From LMUY01 sp964244585 (GTDB lineage Bacteria > Pseudomonadota > Alphaproteobacteria > Acetobacterales > Acetobacteraceae): a stretch of 64,000 nucleotides of DNA. The stretch spans positions 310,001-374,000 of the forward strand of contig CAXTJM010000001.1 of assembly GCA_964244585.1 (NCBI GenBank), given 5' to 3'. The position numbers and the translations under genes are program-made. This document shows positions 26,889-35,620 of this stretch, piece after piece. The notes under the pieces were generated by a model. It saw only the letters and a program-made list of their open reading frames with translations. It searched no databases and was not told the DNA's origin. Each line of letters begins with the position of its first letter. Position 1 is the first letter of the stretch.

Positions 26889-28121
26889 TTGTCATCCCGC
26901 AGCGAAAAGCACCGATCATTGAGTCCTCCCCCCCAGCTCAGCGTCTTGATCGGCGCCGACAGCCTGGCACTCCGCCGCTCCGGCGTCGGACGCATGACGC
27001 TGGAGATCGCGCGTGCGGCGCGGGCCTCGTCCTCGATCGACTACACCGGGTTGCTGCTGGCCCACGGGCTGGAAACCGTCGACGTGATCGACCATCTGGA
27101 CGACCCTATCGCGCATCCCAGGCAGGTCCACACCCATCGCACGCCGATCCCGTGGAAAGTGGCGGTCGGACGGGTGCCCGGCGTGCAATTCCTGCGGCGG
27201 ATCAAGCATGGCGGGCTCAACCGCAAGATCGGGCAGCTCGCCAAGCAACATCGCAAGCAACTGGTCTACCACGAGCCCAACATGATCGTACGGCCGATCG
27301 ACCTACCGACCGTGTCCACGATCAACGACCTGTCCTGGCACCACGAACCGTCCTGGCATCCCACCGAGCGTTTGCAGTGGATCGACCGCAACCTGCGAAC
27401 CACCCTGCGCCGCGCCCGGCGCTTCGTCGCCATCTCCCAGTTCACCAAGGACGCGGTGGTGCGTGAACTGGGCGTGGCGCCCGACCGGATCGACGTGGTG
27501 CCCCTGGCCCCGGCCGAGGAGTTCCGCCCCGTCTCCGCCACCGCGGCTGCCCCGATCCTGGCGCGGCTGGGGCTGGAGGACCGCGGCTACGTGTTCTCCA
27601 TCTCTACCCTGGAGCCAAGGAAGAACTTCGACCGCTTGCTTGCCGCCCATCTGCACCTGCCGATCGCGCTGCGTCGGCATGCGCCGCTGGTGATCGCCGG
27701 CGGCAAGGGCTGGGGCGAGGTTCTGGCGCGCCCCGAGGCCGACGCAGCCATTCGCGATGGCACCGTGCGGCTGCTGGGCCATGTGGCGGACGCGGATCTG
27801 GTCGCGCTCTGCGCGCGTGCCGCCGTCTTCGCCTATGTCAGCTTGTACGAGGGATTCGGCCTGCCGGTGGTGGAGGCGATGGCCGCCGGCTGCCCGGTGC
27901 TGGCATCCGGGACGACCGCGGTCGGCGAACTGGCCGCCGGCGCAGCCCTGCTGGTGGACCCGCTGGACGAACAAGCCATCTCCGAGGGGCTGCGCCAGGT
28001 CATCGAGGACACCGGCTATGCCGAGCAGCTTCGCCAGGCTGGCCAGGCCCGAGCGGCGGAATACTGCTGGCAGCGCACCATCGACGCGCTGGTGGCGAGC
28101 TGGGCGAAGGCCTTGCGGTAG
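26889..28121 (+). CDS. Group 1 (GT4) glycosyltransferase
   Basis: This protein of up to 410 residues starts at TTG 26889; a later TTG (at SPPPQLSVLIG) is an alternative. The N-domain has LIGADSLALRRSGVGRMTLEI, then HEPNMI and VSTINDLSWHHEP. The donor domain has FSISTLEPRKNFDRLLAA, VIAGGKGWG and the E-x7-E motif YEGFGLPVVEAMAAGCPVLAS. It is a retaining nucleotide-sugar transferase acting in the cytoplasm. It follows the DUF2147 gene with a 22-bp gap. Confidence 0.88.
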   Translation: MSSRSEKHRSLSPPPQLSVLIGADSLALRRSGVGRMTLEIARAARASSSIDYTGLLLAHGLETVDVIDHLDDPIAHPRQVHTHRTPIPWKVAVGRVPGVQFLRRIKHGGLNRKIGQLAKQHRKQLVYHEPNMIVRPIDLPTVSTINDLSWHHEPSWHPTERLQWIDRNLRTTLRRARRFVAISQFTKDAVVRELGVAPDRIDVVPLAPAEEFRPVSATAAAPILARLGLEDRGYVFSISTLEPRKNFDRLLAAHLHLPIALRRHAPLVIAGGKGWGEVLARPEADAAIRDGTVRLLGHVADADLVALCARAAVFAYVSLYEGFGLPVVEAMAAGCPVLASGTTAVGELAAGAALLVDPLDEQAISEGLRQVIEDTGYAEQLRQAGQARAAEYCWQRTIDALVASWAKALR

Positions 28122-28124
28122 CGC

Positions 28125-30437
28125 CTACCCGACCCTGGCAGCGGACGACGCCGCCATGATGCCGCGCCACACCCGCTCCGGCGTCAGCGGCATGTCGAGA
28201 TGCGTCACGCCCAAGGGGGCCAGGGCGTCCAGCACCGCCGCGACCACCGCCTGCGGCGCGGCGATCGCCCCCGCCTGCCCGGCGCCTTTCACCCCGAGCG
28301 GGTTGGCGTCTGTCGCTACGCCGTGGAGGTGGATGTCCAGATCCGGCAAGTCGGCGGCATGGGGTACGGCGTAGTCCATGTAGGAACCGCTGAGCAACTG
28401 CCCGCTCGCCGGGTCGTAGACCGTCCGTTCCATCAGGGCCTGGCCGATCCCTTGGGCGACACCGCCCTGGACCTGGCCAATCAGCAGCAGCGGATTGATC
28501 GCCGTGCCGAAATCATCGGCGGCTGTGTAGCGCCGCAACGCCACCACGCCGGTGTCGGGGTCTAGCTCGACCTCCGCCACGTGGCAGCCATTCGGGAAGG
28601 TGATGCGGTCGAGCAAGGTCCAATGATAGCTGTCGAGCCGCTCGCCCGCCGGATCGGCGGCGGCGGCGCGCGCCACCTCCAGCACCGGCACGCTGCGCTC
28701 CCCCACGCTGAACCGGCCATCGGCGAACCGCACCTCGTCCGGCCGCGCCTGCAACAGCCGGGCGGCCACCGGGCGCGCCTTGTCCATCACCAGGCCGATC
28801 GCATCCACCAACGCCGAACCGCCCATGTGCAGCGACCGCGCGCCGCCATGACCGTTGCCGTCGCGCACGAGCCTGGTGTCGGCCTGGATGAACTCGAACG
28901 CATCGATCGGCAGCCCCAGGCGGTCGGCGGCGATCTGCGGAAAGCTGGTTTCATGGCCCTGCCCATTCGATTGGGTGCCGAGCCGCAGCGACACCCTGCC
29001 ATCGTCGCGGAAGCGGATCTCCGCACCCTCGTCGGGCGCCCCGCGGGCAGTCTCCAGGAAGCAGGTGATCCCCAGCCCCCGCAGCAAGCCGCGCCGGGCA
29101 GAGGCGTCGCGACGGGCGGGAAAGCCGTCCGCGTCGGCGGCGGCCAGCGCCGGGTCGATGTTGTCGGCGAACCGGCCGCAATCGATCGTCGTCGCCATGG
29201 GCGTTCGATGCGGAAAGACGTGCACCAGGTTACGGCGGCGCAGCGCGACCCGGTCCATGCCGCACACGCGGGCGGCCTCGTCCACCAGCCGCTCCATCAG
29301 GTAGTTCGCCTCGGGCTTGCCGGCCCCTCGGTAGGCGTCGAGCGGCACGGTGTTGGTGAACGCGCCCCGCACCGACATGAAGACGGCCGGTATGTCGTAG
29401 CCGCCGCCCATCGCGTTGCCCGGCGCGTTGGTGGAGCTGCCGGGGCCGCCGGTCGACATGCCTGCGCCGAGATTGGCGACCGTCTCCACGTCCAGCGCCA
29501 GGAAGCGGCCGGATGCGTCCAGCCCCAGGCGCGCGCGGGTGACATTGTCGCGGCCATGCGCGGTGGCCAGGAAATCCTCGCCATGCCCGCATGCCCAACG
29601 CACCGGACGCCCCAGATGGCGGGCGGCCCACATCACGGCGACATATTCGGGATAGAGCGGGTTCTTCACGCCGAAGCCGCCGCCGACATCGGGGCTCGCC
29701 ACCTGGATGCGGTCCGGCGGGAGGCGGAACACCGAGGCGGCGAGGTCCTGCCGGATGCCGTGGACGCCCTGCCCGCTCAACGTCAGCGTGAACTGGCCTG
29801 CCGCCGGGTCGTACTCGCCCATGGCGCCGCGGTGTTCGAGCGGGGCGATGATGACGCGGTTGTTGACCAGCGCCACGTCCACGACATGCGCCGCGACCGC
29901 CATCGCCGCCGCAACCGCGTCGCGATCGCCCTTGTGGAACCGGAAGCTCAGATTGCCGGGCACGTCGTCCCACAGCACCGGCGCGCCGGGCGCCAGCGCG
30001 TCCACCGCCTCCACCACGCAGGGCAGCGGATCATACGCGACCGTCACGGCCTCGGCGGCATCCTGCGCCGCGGCCGGGCTGGCCGCGACGACGAAGGCGA
30101 CCGGCTCGCCGACATGGCGCACCCGGTCGCTGGCGAGCGCATGGCGGAGCGGGACCAGCATCGGGCCGTCCGTGGGCACCTTGGTCGAGCAGGGGATCGG
30201 CCCCAGCCCGGCAAGGTCGTCCGCGGTGAACACGCCTGCCACCCCCGGCATGCCCCGCGCCGCCGCCGCGTCGATGCCCAGCACCGCGGCGTGCGCGTGT
30301 GGCGAGCGCACCATGTGCAGGAACACCGCCCCGGGGCTGGCGATATCGGCCAGGTACCGCCCGGCCCCAGTCAGGAACCGACGATCCTCCAGCCGCCGGA
30401 CGGACTGGCCGACCAGCCCGGTCACCGGCCCGCTCAA
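28125..30437 (-). CDS. Xanthine dehydrogenase-family molybdopterin subunit, catalytic Glu replaced
   Basis: This 770-residue large subunit begins with VGQSVRRLEDRRFLTGAGRY and contains the molybdopterin-binding phrases VGGGFGVKNPLYPEY and VPLDAYRGAGKPEANYLMERL, the latter as in form II CoxL/aldehyde-oxidase proteins. The C-terminal active-site motif usually reads KGAGE; here it reads GVKGAGQAGAIAAP, so the base Glu is Gln721 (codon CAG at 28275-28277). No FAD or 2Fe-2S subunit gene flanks it. It overlaps the hydrolase gene by 4 bp. Either it is inactive or it has altered chemistry. Confidence 0.85.
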   Translation of the reverse strand: MSGPVTGLVGQSVRRLEDRRFLTGAGRYLADIASPGAVFLHMVRSPHAHAAVLGIDAAAARGMPGVAGVFTADDLAGLGPIPCSTKVPTDGPMLVPLRHALASDRVRHVGEPVAFVVAASPAAAQDAAEAVTVAYDPLPCVVEAVDALAPGAPVLWDDVPGNLSFRFHKGDRDAVAAAMAVAAHVVDVALVNNRVIIAPLEHRGAMGEYDPAAGQFTLTLSGQGVHGIRQDLAASVFRLPPDRIQVASPDVGGGFGVKNPLYPEYVAVMWAARHLGRPVRWACGHGEDFLATAHGRDNVTRARLGLDASGRFLALDVETVANLGAGMSTGGPGSSTNAPGNAMGGGYDIPAVFMSVRGAFTNTVPLDAYRGAGKPEANYLMERLVDEAARVCGMDRVALRRRNLVHVFPHRTPMATTIDCGRFADNIDPALAAADADGFPARRDASARRGLLRGLGITCFLETARGAPDEGAEIRFRDDGRVSLRLGTQSNGQGHETSFPQIAADRLGLPIDAFEFIQADTRLVRDGNGHGGARSLHMGGSALVDAIGLVMDKARPVAARLLQARPDEVRFADGRFSVGERSVPVLEVARAAAADPAGERLDSYHWTLLDRITFPNGCHVAEVELDPDTGVVALRRYTAADDFGTAINPLLLIGQVQGGVAQGIGQALMERTVYDPASGQLLSGSYMDYAVPHAADLPDLDIHLHGVATDANPLGVKGAGQAGAIAAPQAVVAAVLDALAPLGVTHLDMPLTPERVWRGIMAASSAARVG

Positions 30438-31363
30438 CGGCCTGGCATGCCGGTGATCGAGCTGCTCAATGCCCGCGGATCACGCTGCGGCCAGCGCCCG
30501 GCCTCCACCTGGGCTAGGAAATCCCCCACGATGCGGTTGAAGTCGTCCGGCGCCTCCAGGTTGATGGTGTGGCCGCAATTGGGCATCACCGCGAGCGCCG
30601 CGGTCGGGATGGTCCGCTTCATCAGCACGCCCGGCTGCAGGCAGGGCCAGTCCTCGTCCCCGGTCAGCACCAGCACGGGCATGGCCAAGCGGGCCATCCG
30701 GTCGGTCAGCTCGTAGAGCGAGGGCCGTTCCCGCTGCACCCCCAACTGGGTGTTGGCGGAGCCGAGAGCGGAGTGTTCGGCCAGTTGGCGTTTGAACAGC
30801 GCCACGCCGCGCGGGTCCTTCGCCTCGAACTGCACGCGCGTCGGGCCATAGGCATAGCGTTCCGCGAAGGCGGGCATGCCCTGTTCCATCAGGGTCGCCG
30901 CGATGCCGTCCGCCTCGGCCCGGAAGCGGTCCCGCGCCTCCGGCTCAGCGCCGTAGCCGCAGCCGGCGACGCAGAGCGAGAGCGCCCGCTCCGGATGGCG
31001 GAAGCCGAAATGCAGCGTGGCGAACCCGCCCATGGACAGGCCGACGACGTGCGCCCGGTCGATCTTCAAGGCGTCCAGCACGGCGGCGATGTCGTCCGCC
31101 GCGCGGGCTTGCGAGTAGGAGGACGGCTCCGGCGGGATGTCGCTGGGCGGGTAGCCGCGCGCGCAATACGCGATCGCGCGATACCGCCTGCCGAAATGAC
31201 CCAGCTGCAAATCCCAGCTGCGGGCGTCGCCGGCGAATTCATGCACGAACACCAGCGGAGTGCCGGACCCGGTCTCCTCGTAATGCAGGCGGACATCGTC
31301 GTCGGTGGTGGCGAATGGCACTGTCTCGGCTCCCGGAAGGCGCCGGATGGTGCGGCGCGGCAC
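30434..31363 (-). CDS. Alpha/beta-hydrolase
   Basis: This 309-residue protein has a full alpha/beta-hydrolase set: oxyanion region VFVHEFAGDARSWD, nucleophile elbow VGLSMGGFA with Ser110, acid Asp in LTGDEDWPCL, and the catalytic His in MPNCGHTINLEAPDDF. The His line resembles ring-cleavage-product and lactone hydrolases. The start may be ATG 31363 or a GTG at 31318. Overlap with the molybdoenzyme subunit downstream suggests one catabolic step each in the same operon; the substrate is unknown. Confidence 0.8.
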   Translation of the reverse strand: MPRRTIRRLPGAETVPFATTDDDVRLHYEETGSGTPLVFVHEFAGDARSWDLQLGHFGRRYRAIAYCARGYPPSDIPPEPSSYSQARAADDIAAVLDALKIDRAHVVGLSMGGFATLHFGFRHPERALSLCVAGCGYGAEPEARDRFRAEADGIAATLMEQGMPAFAERYAYGPTRVQFEAKDPRGVALFKRQLAEHSALGSANTQLGVQRERPSLYELTDRMARLAMPVLVLTGDEDWPCLQPGVLMKRTIPTAALAVMPNCGHTINLEAPDDFNRIVGDFLAQVEAGRWPQRDPRALSSSITGMPGR

Positions 31364-31445
31364 GGCGTACGGTCAATGCGGGCCGCAGGAGTTCGGACGG
31401 CGGGGATCGACAGCAGGGACCGCTTCGTGGCTAGGGTAGCGGACC

Positions 31446-32585
31446 GTGCCAGTCGAGAAGACGCCCTCCTCCACCGAAGAGCTGTTCCGATCCGCGGAGC
31501 TTCTGGTGCGCAAGGTCGCGCCGCACGGCAGCTCCTGCTGCGTCGTGACGTTCGACTCCTTCACGGACCATCGAACCCTGGAGCGGCCCGGCTTCGGCCA
31601 GAATTTCTTCGACATCAACAAGATAGATGCTGTTCATGTCATCCCGCATGACAATGACTGGTATCATTATCCGCAAATGGCCGAGGCCATGGCGCACGTC
31701 CATGCGGCAACCCGCGGCTACCGGCGAGTGATGACCTATGGCTCCAGCATGGGCGCCTATGCCGCGATCCGCTTCGCGGGCCTGGCCGGGGCTGGCGCCG
31801 TGCTGGCGTTGTCGCCGCAATTCTCCATCCATCCCCCGACGGTTCCCTGGGAGGGGCGATGGATCGAACAGGGCGCGCGCTTCGATCCCCGGTGGGAATG
31901 CCAGCTGCCGTTCCCCTCCGTGGCAGAGGCCTGCGTGGTCTATGACCCCACGGACCGGGACGCGAGGCATATCGCGGCCCTGGCGCGGCATTTCAGCTTC
32001 GACGCGGTCGGCATGCCGAATGCCGGCCATCCGGTGACAGGGTGCCTGGCCGAGATCGGCCTGCTGCAGGACCTCGTCCTGGGCATGTGCCGCGGCGGGC
32101 TGGACCGGGACGGCTTCTGGGCCTTGGTGCTGGAACGGCTGCCCGACTCCTCGCAATACCTCGCCACGACGGCCAAGCGCCTGCCGGCCTGGCGCCGCCG
32201 CCGCCGCATCGCTCTCATGCAACGTGCCGTGACCCGGGCGCCGGAGGATCCCTCCGCCTATCGCTGCCTGGGAATCGAACTGCGCAAGGCCAAGCGGTTC
32301 GGCGCGTCGCTGGAGATGCATCGGCGTGCGTTGGAATTGCTGCCGGGCCACCCGAACCTGATGCTGGAATACAGCCTCACCCTGGATGCCGCCGGCGACA
32401 CCAGGGCGGCCATCGCGGTGCTGGAGGACGTCCATCGGCAATCCGGCGGAAAGCCGATCTATCAGTTCCACCTCGCGGCGATGCAGGGGCGCCTGGCCAC
32501 GGCGCCGGGCGCCAGGCTGCGCCGGTTCGCCGCCCGGCTGGCGTGGCGGCGACGCTTGCTGGCGCGTCGGGAATCTTCGGGCTGA
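31446..32585 (+). CDS. Alpha/beta-hydrolase-like protein with C-terminal TPR-like repeats
   Basis: This 379-residue protein starts with GTG 31446. Its N-terminal half has a nucleophile elbow VMTYGSSMGAYAAIRF (Ser101) and AVLALSPQFSIHPP, an esterase-like fold often found near glycan genes. The C-terminal half has TPR-like helices (MQRAVTRAPEDPSAYRCLGI, then RRALELLPGHPNLMLEYSLT). It lacks a signal peptide. The first 70 codons are less GC-rich than the neighbours. It could be an acyl-transfer or deacylation partner in surface-glycan assembly; that is inference. Confidence 0.6.
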   Translation: MPVEKTPSSTEELFRSAELLVRKVAPHGSSCCVVTFDSFTDHRTLERPGFGQNFFDINKIDAVHVIPHDNDWYHYPQMAEAMAHVHAATRGYRRVMTYGSSMGAYAAIRFAGLAGAGAVLALSPQFSIHPPTVPWEGRWIEQGARFDPRWECQLPFPSVAEACVVYDPTDRDARHIAALARHFSFDAVGMPNAGHPVTGCLAEIGLLQDLVLGMCRGGLDRDGFWALVLERLPDSSQYLATTAKRLPAWRRRRRIALMQRAVTRAPEDPSAYRCLGIELRKAKRFGASLEMHRRALELLPGHPNLMLEYSLTLDAAGDTRAAIAVLEDVHRQSGGKPIYQFHLAAMQGRLATAPGARLRRFAARLAWRRRLLARRESSG

Positions 32586-32589
32586 CCCG

Positions 32590-32742
32590 TTACAGGAGTC
32601 GGCCGTGCGCCACTTGCCAGGCGCGCACCAGCGCGTAGATGGCTGCCGCCACGATCACGACGCGCCAAAGCCATGCGGACAAGGGCGGCCGGGGCGGCTT
32701 GCGGCGTCGCCGCTCACGGCGGAGATCGATCGGCTGCGTCAT
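32590..32742 (-). CDS. Small single-helix membrane protein
   Basis: This 50-residue protein starts at ATG 32742. The N-terminus is strongly basic (RRERRRRKPPRPP), followed by a membrane helix (LWRVVIVAAAIYALVRAW). No family is recognised. It sits between convergent and same-strand genes, 22 bp before the SDR stop, and may simply share that transcript. Confidence 0.5.
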   Translation of the reverse strand: MTQPIDLRRERRRRKPPRPPLSAWLWRVVIVAAAIYALVRAWQVAHGRLL

Positions 32743-32764
32743 CGCTGCACCCGGCCTGGATACC

Positions 32765-33493
32765 TCAAGGCGGCACCGTGCTGCCGTCCCACGCCAACAC
32801 GGCGCCGTTATCCGCCTGGGTGAGACCATCCAGCACCGAGAGCAGGCAGGACGCCGCGTAGGCGGGGGTGAAGAGCCGGCCGGGCGCCACGTTGCGCTGG
32901 AACGGCCGGCTCAGCGGAGTGTCCACCGTGCCCGGGTGCAACCCGACGCAAAGCGTGTCCGGAGCACGGCGGGCCGTCTCGATCGCGAGATTGCGGATGA
33001 TCATGTTCAGGGCGGCCTTCGACGCGCGGTAGGCATGCCACCCGCCGGACCGGTTGTCACCGATGCTGCCGACCCGCGCCGACAATGCGGCGAACACGCT
33101 GCGCCCGCTGGGGTGAAGCCGCGGCAGCAAGTGCCGGGCGACAAGCGCCGGCCCCACCACGTTGACGCGGTAGCTTTCGAGCAAAGCCGCAGCGTCCAAG
33201 GCGCGATAGGTCTTTTCCGGCACCACAATGCGGGATTGCAGCAGCCCGGTGGCGACGATGACCAGGCGCAGCGTGCCGGTGACGTGGCGCACCGCCCGCT
33301 CGATGCTCGCCTCGTCGGTCACGTCGAGCGGAACATGCCGCAGGCGCTGGGTGTCGCCCCCGGTGACGGTGCGGCTCATTGCGAACACCGTGGCGAAGCT
33401 CTGCTCCGCCAGCAAGGCGGAGACCAGCGCCGCGCCGATCCCGCCCGAGGCGCCGATGACGATCGCGGTCCCGCCGGCATCGAAGCTGCGCAT
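32765..33493 (-). CDS. Short-chain dehydrogenase/reductase
   Basis: This 242-residue SDR starts at ATG 33493. The cofactor motif is AIVIGASGGIGAALV, with an Asp-containing LDVTDEASIERAV. The active site is Tyr in WHAYRASKAALNM, and a Ser is in FAALSARVGS. C-terminal LHPGTVDTPLSRPF is typical of the classical family. The NNAG strand is altered to VATGLL. It is an NAD(P)H-dependent oxidoreductase of unknown substrate. Confidence 0.85.
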   Translation of the reverse strand: MRSFDAGGTAIVIGASGGIGAALVSALLAEQSFATVFAMSRTVTGGDTQRLRHVPLDVTDEASIERAVRHVTGTLRLVIVATGLLQSRIVVPEKTYRALDAAALLESYRVNVVGPALVARHLLPRLHPSGRSVFAALSARVGSIGDNRSGGWHAYRASKAALNMIIRNLAIETARRAPDTLCVGLHPGTVDTPLSRPFQRNVAPGRLFTPAYAASCLLSVLDGLTQADNGAVLAWDGSTVPP

Positions 33494-33594
33494 CGCCGCG
33501 CGAGGCTGCCTGTCCGCATCCTCGCCGGGGTCACAGGATGTCAAAGCGTCATGCGACTTGGTAGGATCGCGCGGATCGCTGTTCAACGTCCGTC

Positions 33595-34686
33595 ATGGTC
33601 ACGGCTCTCCCGAGGCGAATGCCCCCGATGCAAGCCACTGTATTGCGCCGACTTGCCACCAACGCACGGTATTCCGCGATGCTGCCGGTCTGGGCGGCCC
33701 AGATCCTGACGACGTCCAAGTCCTTCATCGACAATCCGGTCATCGGCAGCCCGGTGCTGAACGAGCGTGGCCTGCATACCGCCCGCATGTCGCTGGCGCA
33801 CGGCCTGGCCGCGTCCCGCCGCCGCCGGCTGGCCCATTTGATGGACGAGGCCGACCGCGCCGCGTTCGACCGCGACGGGTTTCTTGTCAAGCAAGATTTC
33901 CTGCCATCGGACCATTTCGCAGCCCTGCGCCAGCAGGTGGAGGGCTACCGCGGCGGCATGCGGGAGATGGTGCAGGGCAATGCCGTCACCCGCCGCGTCG
34001 CACTGAGCCCCGAGACTCTGGCCGCGCTGCCCGCCGCATCCCGGTTGCTGGCCATGCCCGGGTGGCGCGGCCCGCTGCGCTACGCCGCCAGCTACAACTC
34101 CGAGCCGATCAACTACATCCAGACCATCCTGACCCACGCGACGGAGGGTCCGGACGATCCGCAATGCGTGCTGCACGCCGACACCTTTCACCCGACGGTG
34201 AAGGCGTGGTTGTTCCTGACCGACGTCGACGAGGAGGAGGGTCCGTTCACCTACGTCGCGGGCTCCAACCGCTTCACTGAGCAGCGCCGGGCCTGGGAGC
34301 GCCGCAAGAGCACGGGGATGGCGCAGCAGCCCGACCGGCTGACCCAGCGCGGGTCGTTCCGGGTGACGGTCGACGAGCTGGGCGAGCTCGACCTGCCGCA
34401 GCCGACCAAGTTCGCCGTCCCGGCCAACACCCTGGTGGTCGCCGACACGCATGGCTTCCACGCCCGCGGGCCAAGCGTGCGGGCGTCCCGCCGGGTCGAG
34501 ATCTGGGCCTCCGGCCGGCGCAACCCCTTCCTGCCCTGGACGGGCCTCGACATCTGGACGATTCCAGCCCTGGGGCAGCGACGCATGCCGGTGTTCTGGA
34601 AATACCAGGACGTCATGGCAGCCTGGGCGGGACGGCAGAACCTCTGGCGGGAGCGCTTGGACGTGGCGCCCTTCGACCACGCCTAG
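33595..34686 (+). CDS. PhyH-family Fe(II)/2-oxoglutarate dioxygenase
   Basis: This protein of up to 363 residues has the double-stranded beta-helix core of phytanoyl-CoA dioxygenases. The metal triad fits H194 and D196 in VLHADTFHPT and a distal His in ADTHGFHARGP (286 or 289). Arg299 or Arg300 in SRRVEIWASG would bind 2-oxoglutarate. The N-terminal 90 residues are extra. PhyH enzymes hydroxylate lipids, amino acids or natural products; here the substrate is unknown. Start among three N-terminal Met codons is unsure. Confidence 0.75.
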   Translation: MVTALPRRMPPMQATVLRRLATNARYSAMLPVWAAQILTTSKSFIDNPVIGSPVLNERGLHTARMSLAHGLAASRRRRLAHLMDEADRAAFDRDGFLVKQDFLPSDHFAALRQQVEGYRGGMREMVQGNAVTRRVALSPETLAALPAASRLLAMPGWRGPLRYAASYNSEPINYIQTILTHATEGPDDPQCVLHADTFHPTVKAWLFLTDVDEEEGPFTYVAGSNRFTEQRRAWERRKSTGMAQQPDRLTQRGSFRVTVDELGELDLPQPTKFAVPANTLVVADTHGFHARGPSVRASRRVEIWASGRRNPFLPWTGLDIWTIPALGQRRMPVFWKYQDVMAAWAGRQNLWRERLDVAPFDHA

Positions 34687-34687
34687 C

Positions 34688-35620
34688 TCATCCAACCCGC
34701 CGCCGCGGGTCCAGGGCCCATGCCGCCGCGTCCGCGGCGGCATTCACCACCACGACGAAGGCCGCGCCGTACATTACCACCGCCATCAGCATCGGCAGGT
34801 CGAGCGTCTGCAGCGCGTCGTAGGTGAGCCGGCCCACGCCGTGCAGGCCGAACACCACCTCCGTCAGCACCGTGCCGCCGCCGACGAGGGCGCCGAAATC
34901 CAGCCCGAACAGCGCCACCACCGGCAGGACCGACAGGCGCAGGGCGTGGCGCAGCACCACGGCGGTCTCGCCGAGACCTTTGGCCCGGGCGGTGCGGATC
35001 GGGTCCGAGAGCAAGGCCTGCTGCAACCCGGCATGCAGCACCCGGCCATAGATGCCGGCATACAGCAGCGCCAGCGTCGTCCATGGCAGCACCATGCCGG
35101 CGAAGGAGACGCCCAGGCCTAGCGGCGGCACCCAGCCCAGCAGCCGACTGCCATGGAAGACGCGCTGGGTCAGCAGGTTCACCACTTCACCGAGCCAGAA
35201 GGCCGGGATCGACATGCCCACCAGCCCTGCGCCGATGGCGAACCGGCCGCCGGTGCGCCACGCCGTCGCGGCCAGCGCGATGGCCAGCCCGCCTGCCAGC
35301 CACAGCACCGCCGCCCCCGCCGACAGCAGTAGCGTCACCGGCGCGGCGGCGAGCAGCGCGGGGACCACGTCCTGGCCGGGATTGCTGAAGCTGGCGAGGT
35401 CGCGGGTGACGAACAGCCGCCGCATCAGCCGGGCATATTGCAGCGGCAACGGCCGATCCAGGCCGAACTCGACCCGCACCGCCGCCAGCGTGTCCGGGCT
35501 GGCGCCGCGGCCGGCCAGGCGGGCCGCCGGGTCCGCGCCCGGGGCGGCGAAGAAGATCAGGAACACGAGCACGCTGATGCCGAACAGCACGCTCGTCGCC
35601 TGGCCGACGCGGCCGATCAC
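34688..35620 (-). CDS. Peptide/nickel-type ABC permease (DppB-like)
   Basis: This 310-residue permease starts with GTG 35620 in a GTGA overlap with the DppC-like gene. N-terminal helix SVLFGISVLVFLIFFAAPG and the phrase VRVEFGLDRPLPLQYARLM are typical of DppB. The EAA loop is TARAKGLGETAVVLRHALRL. Six membrane segments are expected. It forms the inner-membrane channel with its partner. It ends 1 bp from the convergent PhyH gene, and no ATPase gene is in this operon. Confidence 0.85.
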   Translation of the reverse strand: MIGRVGQATSVLFGISVLVFLIFFAAPGADPAARLAGRGASPDTLAAVRVEFGLDRPLPLQYARLMRRLFVTRDLASFSNPGQDVVPALLAAAPVTLLLSAGAAVLWLAGGLAIALAATAWRTGGRFAIGAGLVGMSIPAFWLGEVVNLLTQRVFHGSRLLGWVPPLGLGVSFAGMVLPWTTLALLYAGIYGRVLHAGLQQALLSDPIRTARAKGLGETAVVLRHALRLSVLPVVALFGLDFGALVGGGTVLTEVVFGLHGVGRLTYDALQTLDLPMLMAVVMYGAAFVVVVNAAADAAAWALDPRRRVG

